A DNA stretch of 64,000 bases from Castanea sativa (Eukaryota; Streptophyta; Magnoliopsida; Fagales; Fagaceae), in the NCBI RefSeq assembly GCF_040712315.1, contig NC_134018.1:42719335-42783334 (forward strand), read 5' to 3'. Positions 21,401 to 32,237 of the stretch are shown in pieces (the stretch's first letter is position 1; every line of letters begins with the position of its first letter). The notes under the pieces are model-generated. The model was not told the origin of the DNA and ran no database searches. It was given only the letters and a program-made list of their open reading frames with translations. Both the position numbers and the translations under genes were made by a program.

Positions 21401-22190
21401 GGAAACAAAAAAAGATGGTCGCTCGTAGGGACGACTACTTCACTAAATGGGTCGAAGCGAGCCACTTAGCCAATATCCGAGATGTTGATTCCAAAGTTTA
21501 TCCGGAAGAATATTGTTACTAGATTTGGTATACCACATACTCTTATTTCGGACAATGGCGTTCAATTTGACAACGCCTTTAGGCGATGCGTGGTGACATG
21601 GGCATCACAAATAGATACTCTACCCCGGCTTATCCTCGAGGAAATGGACAGGCCGAGGCCGTTAACAAGGTCATAGTCAACGGGCTCAAGAAGAGGTTGG
21701 ATGATGCGAAAGGCGGATGGGTAGAAGAGCTCCCTCGTATCTGTGGACGTATCGGACCAGCTCCGCGCAGTCCACCGGAGAAACGCCATTCTCTATGACT
21801 TATGGAGCCGAGGCGGTGATACCATTGGAGTCTGGATTTCCTACTCTAAAGACAAGTTCTTTTAGTCCAGAGAGAATAACAAGGAACTTCTAGAAAGAGA
21901 TCTTGATTTACTTGAAGAACGGCGTGAGGCGGCTATGGTCCAAATGGCTTATTATCGGCGAAGCTAAAACAAGGACATGATGCCCACGTGAAGCTAAGGC
22001 CACTTGCGCCTGGTGATCTTGTATTAAGGAAAGTTGTAGGAACTTCTAAGAACCCAGCATGGGGTAAGCTAGGACCTAATCGGGAAGGCCCTCTTACCGC
22101 ATTGTTTCAATAGCGGGCATAGGGTCGTATAGGCTAGTTGAGCCTGGATGAACGAGTTGTACCACGTCCATGGAATGTAAATAATCTTAG
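18445..22190 (+). pseudogene. Ty3/gypsy pol, multiply frameshifted
   Basis: Recognisable in order: protease (RRVMIDQGSGADIMYPDLF, 18478-18540; D-Q-G active-site style of this lineage); reverse transcriptase start (VKKKNGKWRVCVDF, about 19287); YVDDMVVKS catalytic box (about 19612); RNase H (GLVLMSPEGIVFEKSLRLAF and NNEAEYEAILVGMQMVH, 20530-20655); integrase zinc region (HEGICGSHMG, YWWPNMREEA, KCDQC, from about 21165); DDE core with NGVQFDN (about 21557), YSTPAYPRGNGQAEAVNK (about 21615); and KGGWVEELP. Consecutive motifs fall in different frames, with small insertions, deletions and stops throughout. No working polymerase can be made from this copy. Confidence 0.9.
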
Positions 22191-22244
22191 AAGGTATTAT
22201 TATTAATCAAATAAGCTTTTGTCAATTAATGTTTCAAAGTTATG

Positions 22245-23400
22245 GCTAGCTCTCATATTTGAAGTTACAATTTTTAAGAATCAAACAGAAACTTGGTTAA
22301 GTGTAGTCCTCGGACTACAAACCTTGTGGAAATTGATGTCTTATCATTTGTTAAACAGAACCTTAGTTATGCCGGGTCTTCGGACCTCCTACTTTGGGAA
22401 AATTAACATTTGAAGTTACTGTTTTAAAGAATCAAACAGAAACTTGGTTAAGTGTAGTCCTCGGACCACAAACCTTGTGGAAATTGATGTCTTATCATTT
22501 GTTAAACAGAACCTTAGTTATGCCGGGTCTTCGGACCTCCTACTTTGGGAAAATTAACATTTGAAGTTCGTGTTATAAAAAATCAAAAAGAAACTTGGTT
22601 AAGTGTAGTCCTCGGACCACAAACCTTGTGGAAATTGATGTCTTATCATTTGTTAAACAGAACCTTAGTTATGCGGGTCTTCGGACCTCCTACTTTGGGA
22701 AAATTAACATTTGAAGTTCTTGTTTTAAAGAATCAAACGAAACTTGGTTAAGTGTAGTCCTCGGACCACAAACCTTGTGGAAATTGATGTCTTATCATTT
22801 GTTAAACAGAACCTTAGTTATGCCGGGTCTTCGGACCTCCTACTTTGGGAAAATTAACATTTGAAGTTCTGTTTTAAAGAATCAAACGAAACTTGGTTAA
22901 GTGTAGTCCTCGGACCACAAACCTTGTGGAAATTGATGTCTTATCATTTGTTAAACAGAACCTTAGTTATGCCGGGTCTTCGGACCTCCTACTTTGGGAA
23001 AATTAACATTTGAAGTTACTGTTTTAAAGAGTCAAACAGAAACTTGGTTAAGTGTAGTCCTCGGACCACAAACCTTGTGGAAATTGATGTCTTATCATTT
23101 GTTAAACAGAACCTTAGTTATGCCGGGTCTTCGGACCTCCTACTTTGGGAAAATTAACATTTGAAGTTACTGTTTTAAAGAATCAAACAGAAACTTGGTC
23201 AAGTGTAGTCCTCGGACCACAAACCTTGTGGAAATTGATGTCTTATCATTTGTTAAACAGAACCTTAGTTATGCCGGGTCTTCGGACCTCCTACTTTGGG
23301 AAAATTAACGTTTGAAGTTATTGTTTTAAAGAATCAAACAGAAACTTGGTTAAGTGCAGTCCTCGGACCATAAATCTTGTGGAAATTAATGTTTTATCAT
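22245..23400 (+). repeat. Tandem array, about eight 149-151-bp units, inside the Ty3/gypsy element
   Basis: The motif GTGTAGTCCTCGGAC recurs at 22301, 22452, 22603, 22752, 22901, 23052, 23203 and (as GTGCAGTCCT) 23354, giving spacings of 149-151 bases. Units are about 95% or more alike and contain CATTTGTTAAACAGAACC and CCGGGTCTTCGGACCTCC. A diverged partial unit follows to about 23470. The array lies between integrase and the antisense ORFs, a position where Tat-lineage elements often carry tandem repeats. Confidence 0.95.
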
Positions 23401-23956
23401 TTACAGTTACAATTTTGAAGAATTAAACGAAAGATTGCTTAAGATTTATCTTCGGACGATGACTTTGACTAAACTTAACTTTTGATTGTGTCTGGATGTT
23501 AATACTTTACTGTTTATTAACTCGGATCTTAAGTTTCATATCTTCAAGTGTTAAGCAATTTTGTATAAGGAATGGTCCTCGGATCTTACATCCTACTAGA
23601 AACAGTGTTATGCATAGTAAGGGCTTAATCATTATATGAAGTCCTCTTTCCTTTTTAATCAAGGCATTGTTCAAACGTATTAACTATCTCACCTTGTATT
23701 AAATCTTTAGTAATACACGCATGACTATGTGGAAGTTATGATTGTGCCATCCTTGGAGTTAGATTTTTATACTCTGAGAAACTTTTGATGTGACTTAATG
23801 GGAAACTTTTGTGATAAGTACAAAAAAAAAGTAAAGTAGAAACAGAGACAATCCAAGTGAAAAGTAAACGAAATCGTTCTTCATTAATCAATTGAGTATG
23901 CATTACATATAATTCAAAAAAAAAAAAAGGGAAAAAGAGAAGCCCTAAGCTAAGTC

Positions 23957-24768
23957 CTAAGCTGTTGGAGGAGGATCTTGCTGAGAGGTGCTAGTGCCCT
24001 CGGTCTTTCTCAACTCCAGCTCAAAAGGAGTCATAACCTGTTTTCCTTTATCCACTGTCTTCGTTGAAAGGACGATGGGTTCCATTGTCTGGCTTAAATC
24101 CTTCTCTGCATCCCCTCCTCCTTCCTTCTCTTTGTTGGAACCAGAAGGTTCTGTAGGATCGGAAATTTGCTGTGGGATCATCGGAGGTAAAGCAGGAAGA
24201 GTCGTCTCAGGGGTAGGAGCAGCAACAGGAGCCTCTTCAATCTCCTGTATATCTAGGGGAAGCCAAACGTTCTCGGACTTCCTCAAATCCGAAGATTGGG
24301 GAACTCCTGCTGCGTTTAAAGCTTCCCCCATACTTTTGACGGTATTCGCGGCATAAAGCCGCGAACTCCTCTGTCACCGCTCCTCGGTGGTTGCTACCCC
24401 TTCATCGAAACTTGCCCGCTTGCGGCTTGAAGAGAGAGTTGGAAGGAGCTGGCTTCTTCCTTCATCAGCGCCAGTTGCTCCTTCAGATCCGAGCACTCCC
24501 TTTGAGCTTGGGAGAGCTCTTCATCTCTTTCACGAAGGAGCTTGCGTTGTCCTTCTATCTGGGTCTTCATAGTCTTCAAGTTTGACTCGACCCCATTTTT
24601 CTCTCTCCTCAGCTCCGCTACCTCCGAGGTCAGCTTCTCATTCTCGGCAAGGGCTATGCCCAAGGACTTCTCAGTCTCCAACCTTATTTCGAGCTCAGTT
24701 CTGGCTACTTTTCGAGTGTCTTCAATAAATTTTTCAGCTACAAAGACCTCCTGAATAGCCTGCAACAA
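23957..24768 (-). CDS. Antisense ORF, C-terminal exons (coiled coil)
   Basis: On the strand opposite gag-pol. An exon begins at 24759 after a TTGCAG acceptor and reads AIQEVFVAEKFIEDTRKVAR, then heptad-rich sequence (LAENEKLTSEVAELRREKNG, LLRERDEELSQAQRECSDL), a clear coiled coil of about 110 residues. A stop near 24394 separates it from a second open piece (24331-23957) that is acidic and proline-rich and ends ...STSQQDPPPTA. The break may be a further intron or a mutation. The intron between this and the previous exon (24837-24760, 78 bp) has GTAAGT...TTGCAG borders and keeps the frame. Function unknown. Confidence 0.6.
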
Positions 24769-24801
24769 AGTATGATGGAGTTAGGAATAATGAAAACAAA
24801 C

Positions 24802-25872
24802 TTACTTATAAATATTGTTAAAAGGAGAAACACTTACCAGCGCTAAGTCTCTTTTTAGGGAGAGGAATAGTTGTGGCTGGCCCATTTTTTCCAAGGTCTC
24901 CATATCCTTGGGCAGCAGAAGAGGGCGTTCCAGGACCTCGGCCAGGTGGTGAGCATGGCCTTGTTGAACCGCCCTTATACTGGACTGGCAGGAGATGGGA
25001 GCGCCGTCCAGCCTTAGATCGGGGGACCAGGTGGTCGGTGCTCGGCGCACTACAGCCTCATCCCTGATTTCCCCAAGTTCAGCTGAACGGGCTCTACCCT
25101 TGCCCTTGTCCAGCTTCTGCTGCTGGGCCGGTGGGAGTTGTTGGCGTGGTTTCTTGGGGTCTTTAGTAATCGTCCCCTCATCATCCCCCTTCCACTTCTT
25201 CTTGGGATCCTCGGCTGGCAGTTTTGGCTCAGCAGGAGGAGGAGGAGGAGGTAAAGCTGGGGGAACTTGAGACGTCCTCGTTTTCTTTTTCGCTGCAACT
25301 TTGGCAGCCCTGTTGGTGAGGAGACCCTCCATTCGTCCCATGTCTTCTTCTACGTCGTCCTCGGGAAGGGCAGCCACAAACCCAGCAATTCCAGAGGCTT
25401 CGGTGGCTTCTTCTTCCTCGTTGGAAAGTACCACAAACTGGTTCCCGCGAGGTCTCTCGGTGTCTTCGAGATGGAATTGATCTATCTCGTCGTCAAGTGT
25501 GTGTGAAGAAGACACCTGCTCTTCTGGAATGACAGTTGTTTGTGAGTGCACGGCGAGGGGGACTGCTGCTATCGGCCGGTTGTACAAAATAGTGTTAGGA
25601 GTGTCCGGGAGGTCACGGTCGTCTAAAAAATGGCGCCGAGCTACGTTGATCCTCTTCCGTCTTCGGTCGCCTGCAATAATGGCGTCCTCTATCTCTTGGA
25701 AGTCTTTGGAAAGGGGAGTGTATCCGAGAATGAGGTGAGCAGCCCGGAGTTGTAAGTCTTCGCCGACGAACACCTCGGAGCGAAGTACTCGGTTTAGATC
25801 GGCAACGTTACGGTGACTCGGACGAGGACGCACGTGCCGCTTATCTCGCAAAAAAGACGTCAAAACAAACAA
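24802..25872 (-). CDS. Antisense ORF, middle exon
   Basis: Open frame of about 345 codons ending at a GTAAGT donor (exon end 24838). It begins just inside a TCAG acceptor at about 25875 and includes SHRNVADLNRVLRSEVFV, LILGYTPLSKDFQEIEDAII, then a charged low-complexity stretch with a run of prolines (LPPPPPPAEPK) and PKKKWKGDDEG. Extra antisense genes are a known feature of Tat-lineage Ty3/gypsy elements, but I do not recognise a domain with known activity. It lies between the tandem array and the 3' LTR, so transcription would have to start in or near the 3' LTR on the minus strand. Confidence 0.6.
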   Translation of the reverse strand: MFVLTSFLRDKRHVRPRPSHRNVADLNRVLRSEVFVGEDLQLRAAHLILGYTPLSKDFQEIEDAIIAGDRRRKRINVARRHFLDDRDLPDTPNTILYNRPIAAVPLAVHSQTTVIPEEQVSSSHTLDDEIDQFHLEDTERPRGNQFVVLSNEEEEATEASGIAGFVAALPEDDVEEDMGRMEGLLTNRAAKVAAKKKTRTSQVPPALPPPPPPAEPKLPAEDPKKKWKGDDEGTITKDPKKPRQQLPPAQQQKLDKGKGRARSAELGEIRDEAVVRRAPTTWSPDLRLDGAPISCQSSIRAVQQGHAHHLAEVLERPLLLPKDMETLEKMGQPQLFLSLKRDLALVSVSPFNNIYK

Positions 25873-25905
25873 ACCTGATTAGATTCACACAAATATTTAA
25901 CAAGT

Positions 25906-26487
25906 TTAAGTAAATACAAATACGCGTTTTTGTGTGTGTGTTAGGAGAGGTTGTGTTGTGGGGAGATTAATCCTAACGGCGTCGCACCTGGATCCCCCCA
26001 CTGAACTGGGCAGTGGAAGCCATCGTGCCGCCTCGTACACGATCAAGTAGTCGTCCTTCATGCCTTTGTTTGATTTGGGCAGACAGGAGATTAGCCTAAC
26101 GGTGCTGGACCGAGATTTCATGTAATAACCTACCTTAGAGAGTTTGTGGGACTCATATAGGAACACGACATCGTGCCATGTGAGGTTTAAACCCATCTGC
26201 TCGTTTAGAGCATCTACACTACCTAGAACTCTAAAAACGTTTGGAAGGCATTGGTCGGGGCACAACCGGTGGTTGCGAAGGTACTCCCTCATTACGGGTT
26301 TCATTGGAAGGGTCATCCCACCCTCTATGAAGGCTATCATAGGGATGATAACCTCTCCCTCTTTCCTAGAACCGGCCACGGCTGTTGCCGGGCAGTATTC
26401 TAGCCCTACGTCACTGGGAATATGGTATTTAGCTCTAAAGCCTTCCATCCCAGCGGCGGTATCAACTAGACACTTAAATTTTCCCAT
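25906..26487 (-). CDS. Antisense ORF, N-terminal exon
   Basis: Open frame of up to 193 codons beginning MGKFKCLVDTAAGMEGFRAK. It contains IPMIAFIEGGMTLPMKPVMR, HRLCPDQCLPNVFRVLGSVD and LNLTWHDVVFLYESHKL, a plausible globular domain typical of the retrotransposon-borne proteins often annotated in plants as hypothetical. A possible donor CAG|GTGCGA lies at about 25988. It does not join the next exon's frame exactly as read (one base off), so the first intron is unresolved or the copy is damaged there. Residues after about 165 are probably intron. Confidence 0.55.
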   Translation of the reverse strand: MGKFKCLVDTAAGMEGFRAKYHIPSDVGLEYCPATAVAGSRKEGEVIIPMIAFIEGGMTLPMKPVMREYLRNHRLCPDQCLPNVFRVLGSVDALNEQMGLNLTWHDVVFLYESHKLSKVGYYMKSRSSTVRLISCLPKSNKGMKDDYLIVYEAARWLPLPSSVGGSRCDAVRINLPTTQPLLTHTQKRVFVFT

Positions 26488-26993
26488 TACAGAAAGACGA
26501 TAGACTAAACTTTAAAAGGGAGAGTGTTTGTATTGGTAGCCGAGGACAAATATCGAGGAGAAGAGGTTAAGAATAGGAGCAAGAACTTACAAGGTTGAAG
26601 GTGTGCAAATCTCCACGGTTTTCTGCAAGGTAAGGTATGATGACTGATGTCTTGATGGGATTACCCCCTGAGGAATTAAATGAAGGCGCGGGTTCCCGAA
26701 GCGTCACGACGTGCGAAAAGGCGGCCTCGAAATTATGTCTGTCCCGCCTAAAATTTTGTGGAGTAATGAGAACCGTTGGATGCCCATCTCACCGTTGAAC
26801 GTGGGAGACAAAGAGTAACTTACAGTAATAAATGCGCGCGTTTTCGAAAATAAAACCGCCAAGTGTCATCTTCTGGGACGCGAAACGATTTCCACACGTG
26901 CCATCACTTATAAAGTGTGTAGAGCAGGTTCTCGTCAGATCAAAACCCTATTTTTCTCCTCGGACGTTGAAAATTAGAGTTTTGAGGGGCTAT

Positions 26994-27751
26994 TGTGGGG
27001 GGGTAAAAAGATCCTGATGGGAACATGGGCCTTTTGGGCCGTGTTAAGGAGGGCCGACCTGACCCTGGGTTTAGAAGTTGTTAATACTATGGGTCGGCCC
27101 ATGCGCCGAGGATCCGAGGACCCAGCCGAGGGTGAGCTTACCCTCGGGTGAGCACCGAAGAACTCGGGATTTCATAGTAAAGGTTAGGGGATGGCACAGT
27201 TAAGGCCAATGGTTAAAAGGGGGAAACCCTAGAATACCCCAGAAGCACCGGTGTTGAAGAAATGTCAAAGATAAAGGCTGCTACCTCCACATTAAAGACC
27301 CTGCACCTACCACCCTGGCCGCATTAATGGGGAGGTGACACTTGAACAGTGAAAGGGAAACTTCTAGTTACTGTTCAAAGGCACTAAGAAAAGAAATATC
27401 TAGGCTAAGGGAGGAGTTGGGGCAGCACGTGTAGAAAGTATTAAAAAAAAAAAAAAGAGTATTTAAGGGAGGACCTAGAACAGAAAGAAGGAGGACTTTT
27501 TGTAACCTAACAAGAAAAAAAGACAAAGAGAGAGAGATAATATAAGAACAGCTCTCAGCTTACGTCCGAGGAGACCTATTTACGTTACTCCTTGCTGTTT
27601 CCAAATACCGCCAATCTTTAGTTTGTCATTTAATCTTCACTCACTTCTAACCTGGGTTTCAAGCCCACTCTCTACAAATTTTTATTGTTTAAGGCTCATT
27701 GGGCCTGAGCCCATATCTGTTCTTGGGTCCAGGTGCAATTGTGCACTTACA
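26994..27751 (+). repeat. 3' LTR of the Ty3/gypsy element
   Basis: 758 bp, TG...CA. Preceded by a purine-rich GAGTTTTGAGGGGC stretch (26978-26991) that could be the polypurine tract, and followed by the target duplication AGAAG. About 99.6% identical to the 5' LTR. Confidence 0.95.
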
Positions 27752-27880
27752 AGAAGTATCTTTTGAGCAACCGTTTTGCTTTTTAACTTAATAATAGATA
27801 AATTATAATTATATTGTATATAAATATATATTAACTTTAAGAAAAATTTTACCATACACCACACTAGTTAACGGTTAATA

Positions 27881-28155
27881 ATTATTAAATGACTTAAATT
27901 GAAAGTTAAAAATTTTACTTTTAATTCCAACAATTGGATAAAAAATTTAATTTGTTTTCTTTTTGCCTTTTCACTGTTACTTTTTTTACTTCTCTTTCAC
28001 ACATGGGTAATTATTAAATGACTTAAATTGAAAGTTAATAATTTTACCTTTAATTCCAACAATTGGATAAAAAATTTAATTTGTTTTCTTTTTACCTTTT
28101 CACTGTTATTTTTTTATTTCTTCACTTTTTTTACTTCTCTTTCACACATGGGTAA
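27881..28155. repeat. 130-bp tandem duplication
   Basis: Units at 27881-28010 and 28011-28155 both run from ATTATTAAATGACTTAAATTG to CTTTCACACATGGGTA. The second has about 15 extra bases in a T-rich run. Non-coding. Confidence 0.85.
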
Positions 28156-28680
28156 TTGCATGGTGCATTAAAAATCCAACAACCGACAACCAGTGTCAAA
28201 CACGTGGAAAATTTCTTAGGCGTAGGTGACCCAGTACAGCATATATCCATGGTGAGTGAGACCCATGCGTGGGGCCACTTCTTTTAATTGTGAGAGTACC
28301 AGCTAAGTATTTCCGCATAGGACATGCTCATTTAATGGAGTAGACTGAGGAGTATAGTCCGGGAGCAATGCTTCCGTACTATTCGATAAATTTCCAATTG
28401 AGTACTTCTAGTGCCCATGGCACAGTAAATACAACAACTTGTTCATACGGTGAGTTATAGTTGATGAAATAGTGTCTTCATATGGACTCATCACTATTTT
28501 TTCATCAATCATAACTTGTCACAGTTAAATCACTCTAATGTCATATAAAATGATACAATAAATACCACAAATTAATGAAAGGATGTTCTCACCTAAATTT
28601 ACTACCACTTTTTACCGAACACAACTCGTCACAGGCGAGATTTATAGGGCTACATGTGGGCCTGTGGGCAAGACTTATTC

Positions 28681-29862
28681 TTTCCAATTTGATGAACTTG
28701 TCTTTATCCTAAAAATAAAAGTCTCCAAAGTCACCCTTTATCTTCTCTTTTTTTAGATAAAGTCATCCTTTACTTTATTGGGCATGACTTTGTGCGTGTA
28801 GAGGGACACACTGAAGGAGAGAAAAACTACTACTCAATAATTTCCAATTTAATGAGCTTGTCTTCATCCTAAAAATCGAAGTCTCCAAAGTCATCCTTTA
28901 CTCTATCTTTTTGTTTTTTTAATAAAGTCATCCTTCATGACTCTGTGCGTGTAGGTATTTCCAATTTAATGAGCTTGTCTTCATCCTAAAAATCAAAGTC
29001 TCCAAAGTCATCCTTTACTCTCTTTTTTTCTTTTTCTTTTTTGGGGTAAAGTCATCATGCAGGGCGGCTTAATGTATTTGAAACATAAAGAGGCATTTTA
29101 TATATTTAAATATAATTTTTAAAATTTTAAATATTGCTTAAATTAATTATTTTATTTTAGATGTAAAATTATTATTAATTAGTGATGACTTTTCTTTTTG
29201 AAAGTCTAAAGATAAAAAATTTGATAAAATTTTTCACACCTGTTGATGTGATGAATCGATAATTTGATAGCGGTAAGTAAAAAGTGATATTAGCGATAGA
29301 CTTAGATAAAAACTAGTAAAAGTTTTTCGACTTAACTTGTGAAAAATGTTATGAATTTTTTTTATTACTCTTTTTTTAAAAGTGCTACATTCATAATATT
29401 TTCATAACAAATCTTAAGTGTTAATTTGTTACTAGTTTTAATTTGAACTTATCACTGAAATTAATTTTTTATAATCAATAATACTCTGTAACAACCTATC
29501 TCTTAAGATTTATTTTGAAAATATTGTAAAAAAGATTGTGAATGTAAAAAAAAAAATTTCTTATTTTTTATGTGATAAAAAAATATTATTTTATTTATCG
29601 ACTAATATTTTACTTTTTAGGCGGCAGCATAGTTGCTTTACGTATAGAGTCGGCATTGACTCCGTGTGTGTAGGGACACGCTGAAGGAGAGAAAACTACT
29701 ACTTAACAAATTTCCAATTTGATGAGCTTTTCTTCATCCTAAAAATCAAAGCCTCCAAAGTCATCCTTTACTTTATCTTTTTTTTTTTTTTTAAGATAAA
29801 GTCATCCTTCATGACTTTGTGCGTGTAGGGACACGCACTGAAGGAGAGAAAAATCATAAGCT
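28681..29862. repeat. Four copies of a ~110-160-bp direct repeat, one interrupted
   Basis: Units start with TTTCCAATTT(A/G)ATGA at 28681, 28841, 28958 and 29711. They share CATCCTAAAAATC-AAGTCTCCAAAGTCATCC and a TGCGTGTAGGGACAC tail. The third unit is split: it breaks after AAAGTCATC at about 29058 and resumes at about 29655 (ATTGACTCCGTGTGTG). The ~590 bases between are AT-rich with GGCGGC near both ends, and are presumably an unidentified insertion. Confidence 0.7.
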
Positions 29863-30289
29863 GAAGAGAAAGCTGTGAGTGAAAATATTAAGGTTTTTTC
29901 TTGGAGAATTTAATAAGTGCTGCGTGAGCTGAAGTATTCAAAATGAAGATTTTGCATTAGAGTGAAGTTATATTTACTCTTTTGAGATTATTGTTATATA
30001 TTTTAATTTATTATATCTTTTAATTTATTGTGAACTTAAATTTGAATATTAACTTCGTTGTTGTAATTTCTATTTCATATAGATGATTTGCCCAAGTTGT
30101 CCCATGATTTTTTCCTTTACATTGAAAGAGATTTCACGTAATTTTGGTGTTATTGTATAGCTGTGTTTTTGTTAATGGCTCATGAAATTTATTTACATAT
30201 TTCTATTGGTGTTTCTAAATTTATTTCTAATTTAAACATGAGGGGGTTTATCATGGCCCAAAGTTCAATCACTGGGAAAAGGTAACGCG

Positions 30290-31991
30290 GCTGGACAGGA
30301 AAATTCAATACCTTGTGAAGTGTCAAACACGAAGACGTGACAAAATTGGACTTAGAAGTCAGACCCGAAGCCAAAATTTTAACCCCAATAAAAAAACAAC
30401 TTAATTTATGACCCGAACCGTTTTTCTCAAGTTGATCTGACTCAATTCAGCTAACCTGTGGCCCTGTTTTTAAAACATTTTCTTTAAAAAAATAATAAGA
30501 TTTTTTTTTGTTTGCTTTTCAGCAACACAGTGCAGTTTATTTTATTATTAAAACTTTGCAAAATATTTATTTGGTTTTCACCTTCTTTTGTTCTGTCCAC
30601 TAATTATTTTTCTATAATTAAACTAATTTGTTTACTAAGTCAATTTTTTAATATAAAAAATCATATTGCAGTCTTTTTTTATTGGGAGTTGCAGAAATTA
30701 TTTGTATTTTTTAAAATTGCAGGAATTTGCAGTTTATTGATCTTCTTATAAAGATATATATTTTTGTTCTTTTATTGGATTTTATTTTTGTGGTTTACGA
30801 GGTGTCAATTCAAGTTAGCATGTCGGGTTCGTGTCGTGTCGAGATAGGGGTATTCGACTAAATGACTTAACCTTAATCCGACTCATTTAATAATCGTGTC
30901 ATGATCCTTCAACCCTAACCCAATCTGTTAATAAGATGGGTTGACCTGACTAAACCCATTTCACATGCTTAATAAACGAGTCATGTTGGATTGACACGAA
31001 TATAACATAATCCATTTCAACCTGCATAATATTAAATATAACATCCATCTAGAAATTTTTTTTTTTCATCCCAAAAAGCAGTGCATACACTTCAAGTCTT
31101 CAATCCACATTCAAAATAATATAGTTCAACAAAAATATAACATTCATTTAGAAAAAAGTTCTTTACACTCCAAAAAAAGTGTATACACTTCAACCCAAAT
31201 TCAAAATAACAAAGTTTAACAAAAATAAAATAACATAATTCAACAAAAATATAATATCATTGGAACTCGCCAAATGCTAAGTATCAATATTGAAAGAATT
31301 TGAGCAAACAGTAGACTAATCCTGACTATGACCATGATTATCATCCATAGATTCTTTGTTGATGTCCAAATTTATAACATCTTCCACAAGCTCATCCAAT
31401 TTCATTTGTGCAAGTTCTATGCCAAAAAAAAAAAAAAAAGTATTAGTAGTTCTAGGGTTTGTAAAGTTTCAATTTCCAATTATATGTCTTGTAAATTTTT
31501 GTAATTACTCACTTTTCTTTTTAAATTTAAAATATATGTTGGATACAAAAGGTATTTGACAAATCTAAAATAAAATAAATATTTATTTGTTATACAAGTT
31601 AAATGGGTTGTGTTAAGTAGGTCATTTTGGATTAACACAAATAAATTGGCTTGTCAAACGTGTCTATTGCGGATTACGCGGGTTGATCCACTTATGACAC
31701 ATTTCTTATCGTGTCGCTTTCAGGTCAACTCATTTATGACCCAAATCCATTAAGGCCCAACCCTAACCCGAAAAAACCCGTGTCGAGTTCTTGTCGTGTT
31801 CGCAGGTTGGGTCGAATATTGACACCCCTATTTATGACTACATTGATTTAAAAAACAGAAACAAAATTGTTATAGCAATGTTGGCCTCTTTCGGATACAT
31901 GCCCAAGATCTATAAGCTCTCTCTTAACTTAAGAAATCCATAGTAATTCATTTCACACTAAATAATTTGCTGCAAGACTTACCAAGTACAT

Positions 31992-32030
<39 letters not shown>

Positions 32031-32237
32031 GGGTCGACCCGACTCAACTTGTAACCCAATTGACTCAATATGTTTCTAACCTATTTTTGACCCATCCCAA
32101 CCCGTTTTCCATATCTACAAACATGGTGGAAATTATTTGGTCCAGGCATCCAATGTGGAGTTGCTAAAACGGTCCAAGCATCCAAATTAGAGTGTGGAAC
32201 TATTGAGATCATTAATTAAGAACTCTCTCCTTAAAGA
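30290..32237. repeat. Second copy of the 2090-2260 repeat, split by a ~1.8-kb insertion
   Basis: 30290-30335 matches 2090-2138 (GACAGGAAAATTCAATACC, then TTGTGAAGTGTCAAACACG). 32120-32237 matches 2140-2255 (CATGGTGGAAATTATTTGG, then GCATCCAAATT). The sequence between is AT-rich and starts and ends with GACCCGA/CCCGACTCAAC motifs. The hAT-like element at 30799-31829 and a (TA)n run at 31995-32023 lie inside it. Confidence 0.65.
30799..31829. mobile_element. Non-autonomous hAT-like element
   Basis: Left end GAGGTGTCAATT and, reversed, right end AGGGGTGTCAATATTCGACC resemble the (T/C)AGGGGTGTCAA termini of plant hAT elements. Both ends carry GTCGTGTCGAG-type subterminal motifs. No transposase. 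I see no clear 8-bp target duplication. Confidence 0.5.

Larger units (their letters stand above)
16090..27751 (+). mobile_element. Ty3/gypsy LTR retrotransposon (Tat-like), 11.7 kb
   Basis: It has two 757/758-bp LTRs beginning TGTGGGGGGG and ending CACTTACA, with perfect flanking AGAAG at 16085-16089 and 27752-27756. Inside, in order, are a primer-binding site, gag, protease, reverse transcriptase, RNase H, integrase, a 151-bp tandem array, then a block coding on the opposite strand, then the 3' LTR. The polymerase order RT-RNase H-integrase is that of Ty3/gypsy. The large size, long 3' region and antisense ORFs point to the Tat lineage (Tat/Retand/Ogre relatives). The LTRs differ by three substitutions and one A-run, so insertion was recent. 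Confidence 0.93.

Noticed and set aside
16893..22190. Sequencing error as the cause of the pol frameshifts
   Set aside because: The neighbouring gag, both LTRs and the antisense exons are free of such errors, so a local error burst limited to pol is unlikely, though raw reads would settle it.
24873..25298. Glycine/serine-rich frames opposite and beside the antisense ORF
   Set aside because: Shadows of the proline-rich middle exon; they do not extend to any recognisable domain.
29058..29655. Possible hAT element with GGCGGC ends splitting a repeat unit
   Set aside because: The two ends are not inverted repeats of each other and no target duplication could be found, so it is left as an unidentified insertion.
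27881..29862. CRISPR-like or satellite array
   Set aside because: Repeat units are few, of unequal length and directly adjacent, in a plant genome; ordinary local duplications explain them.
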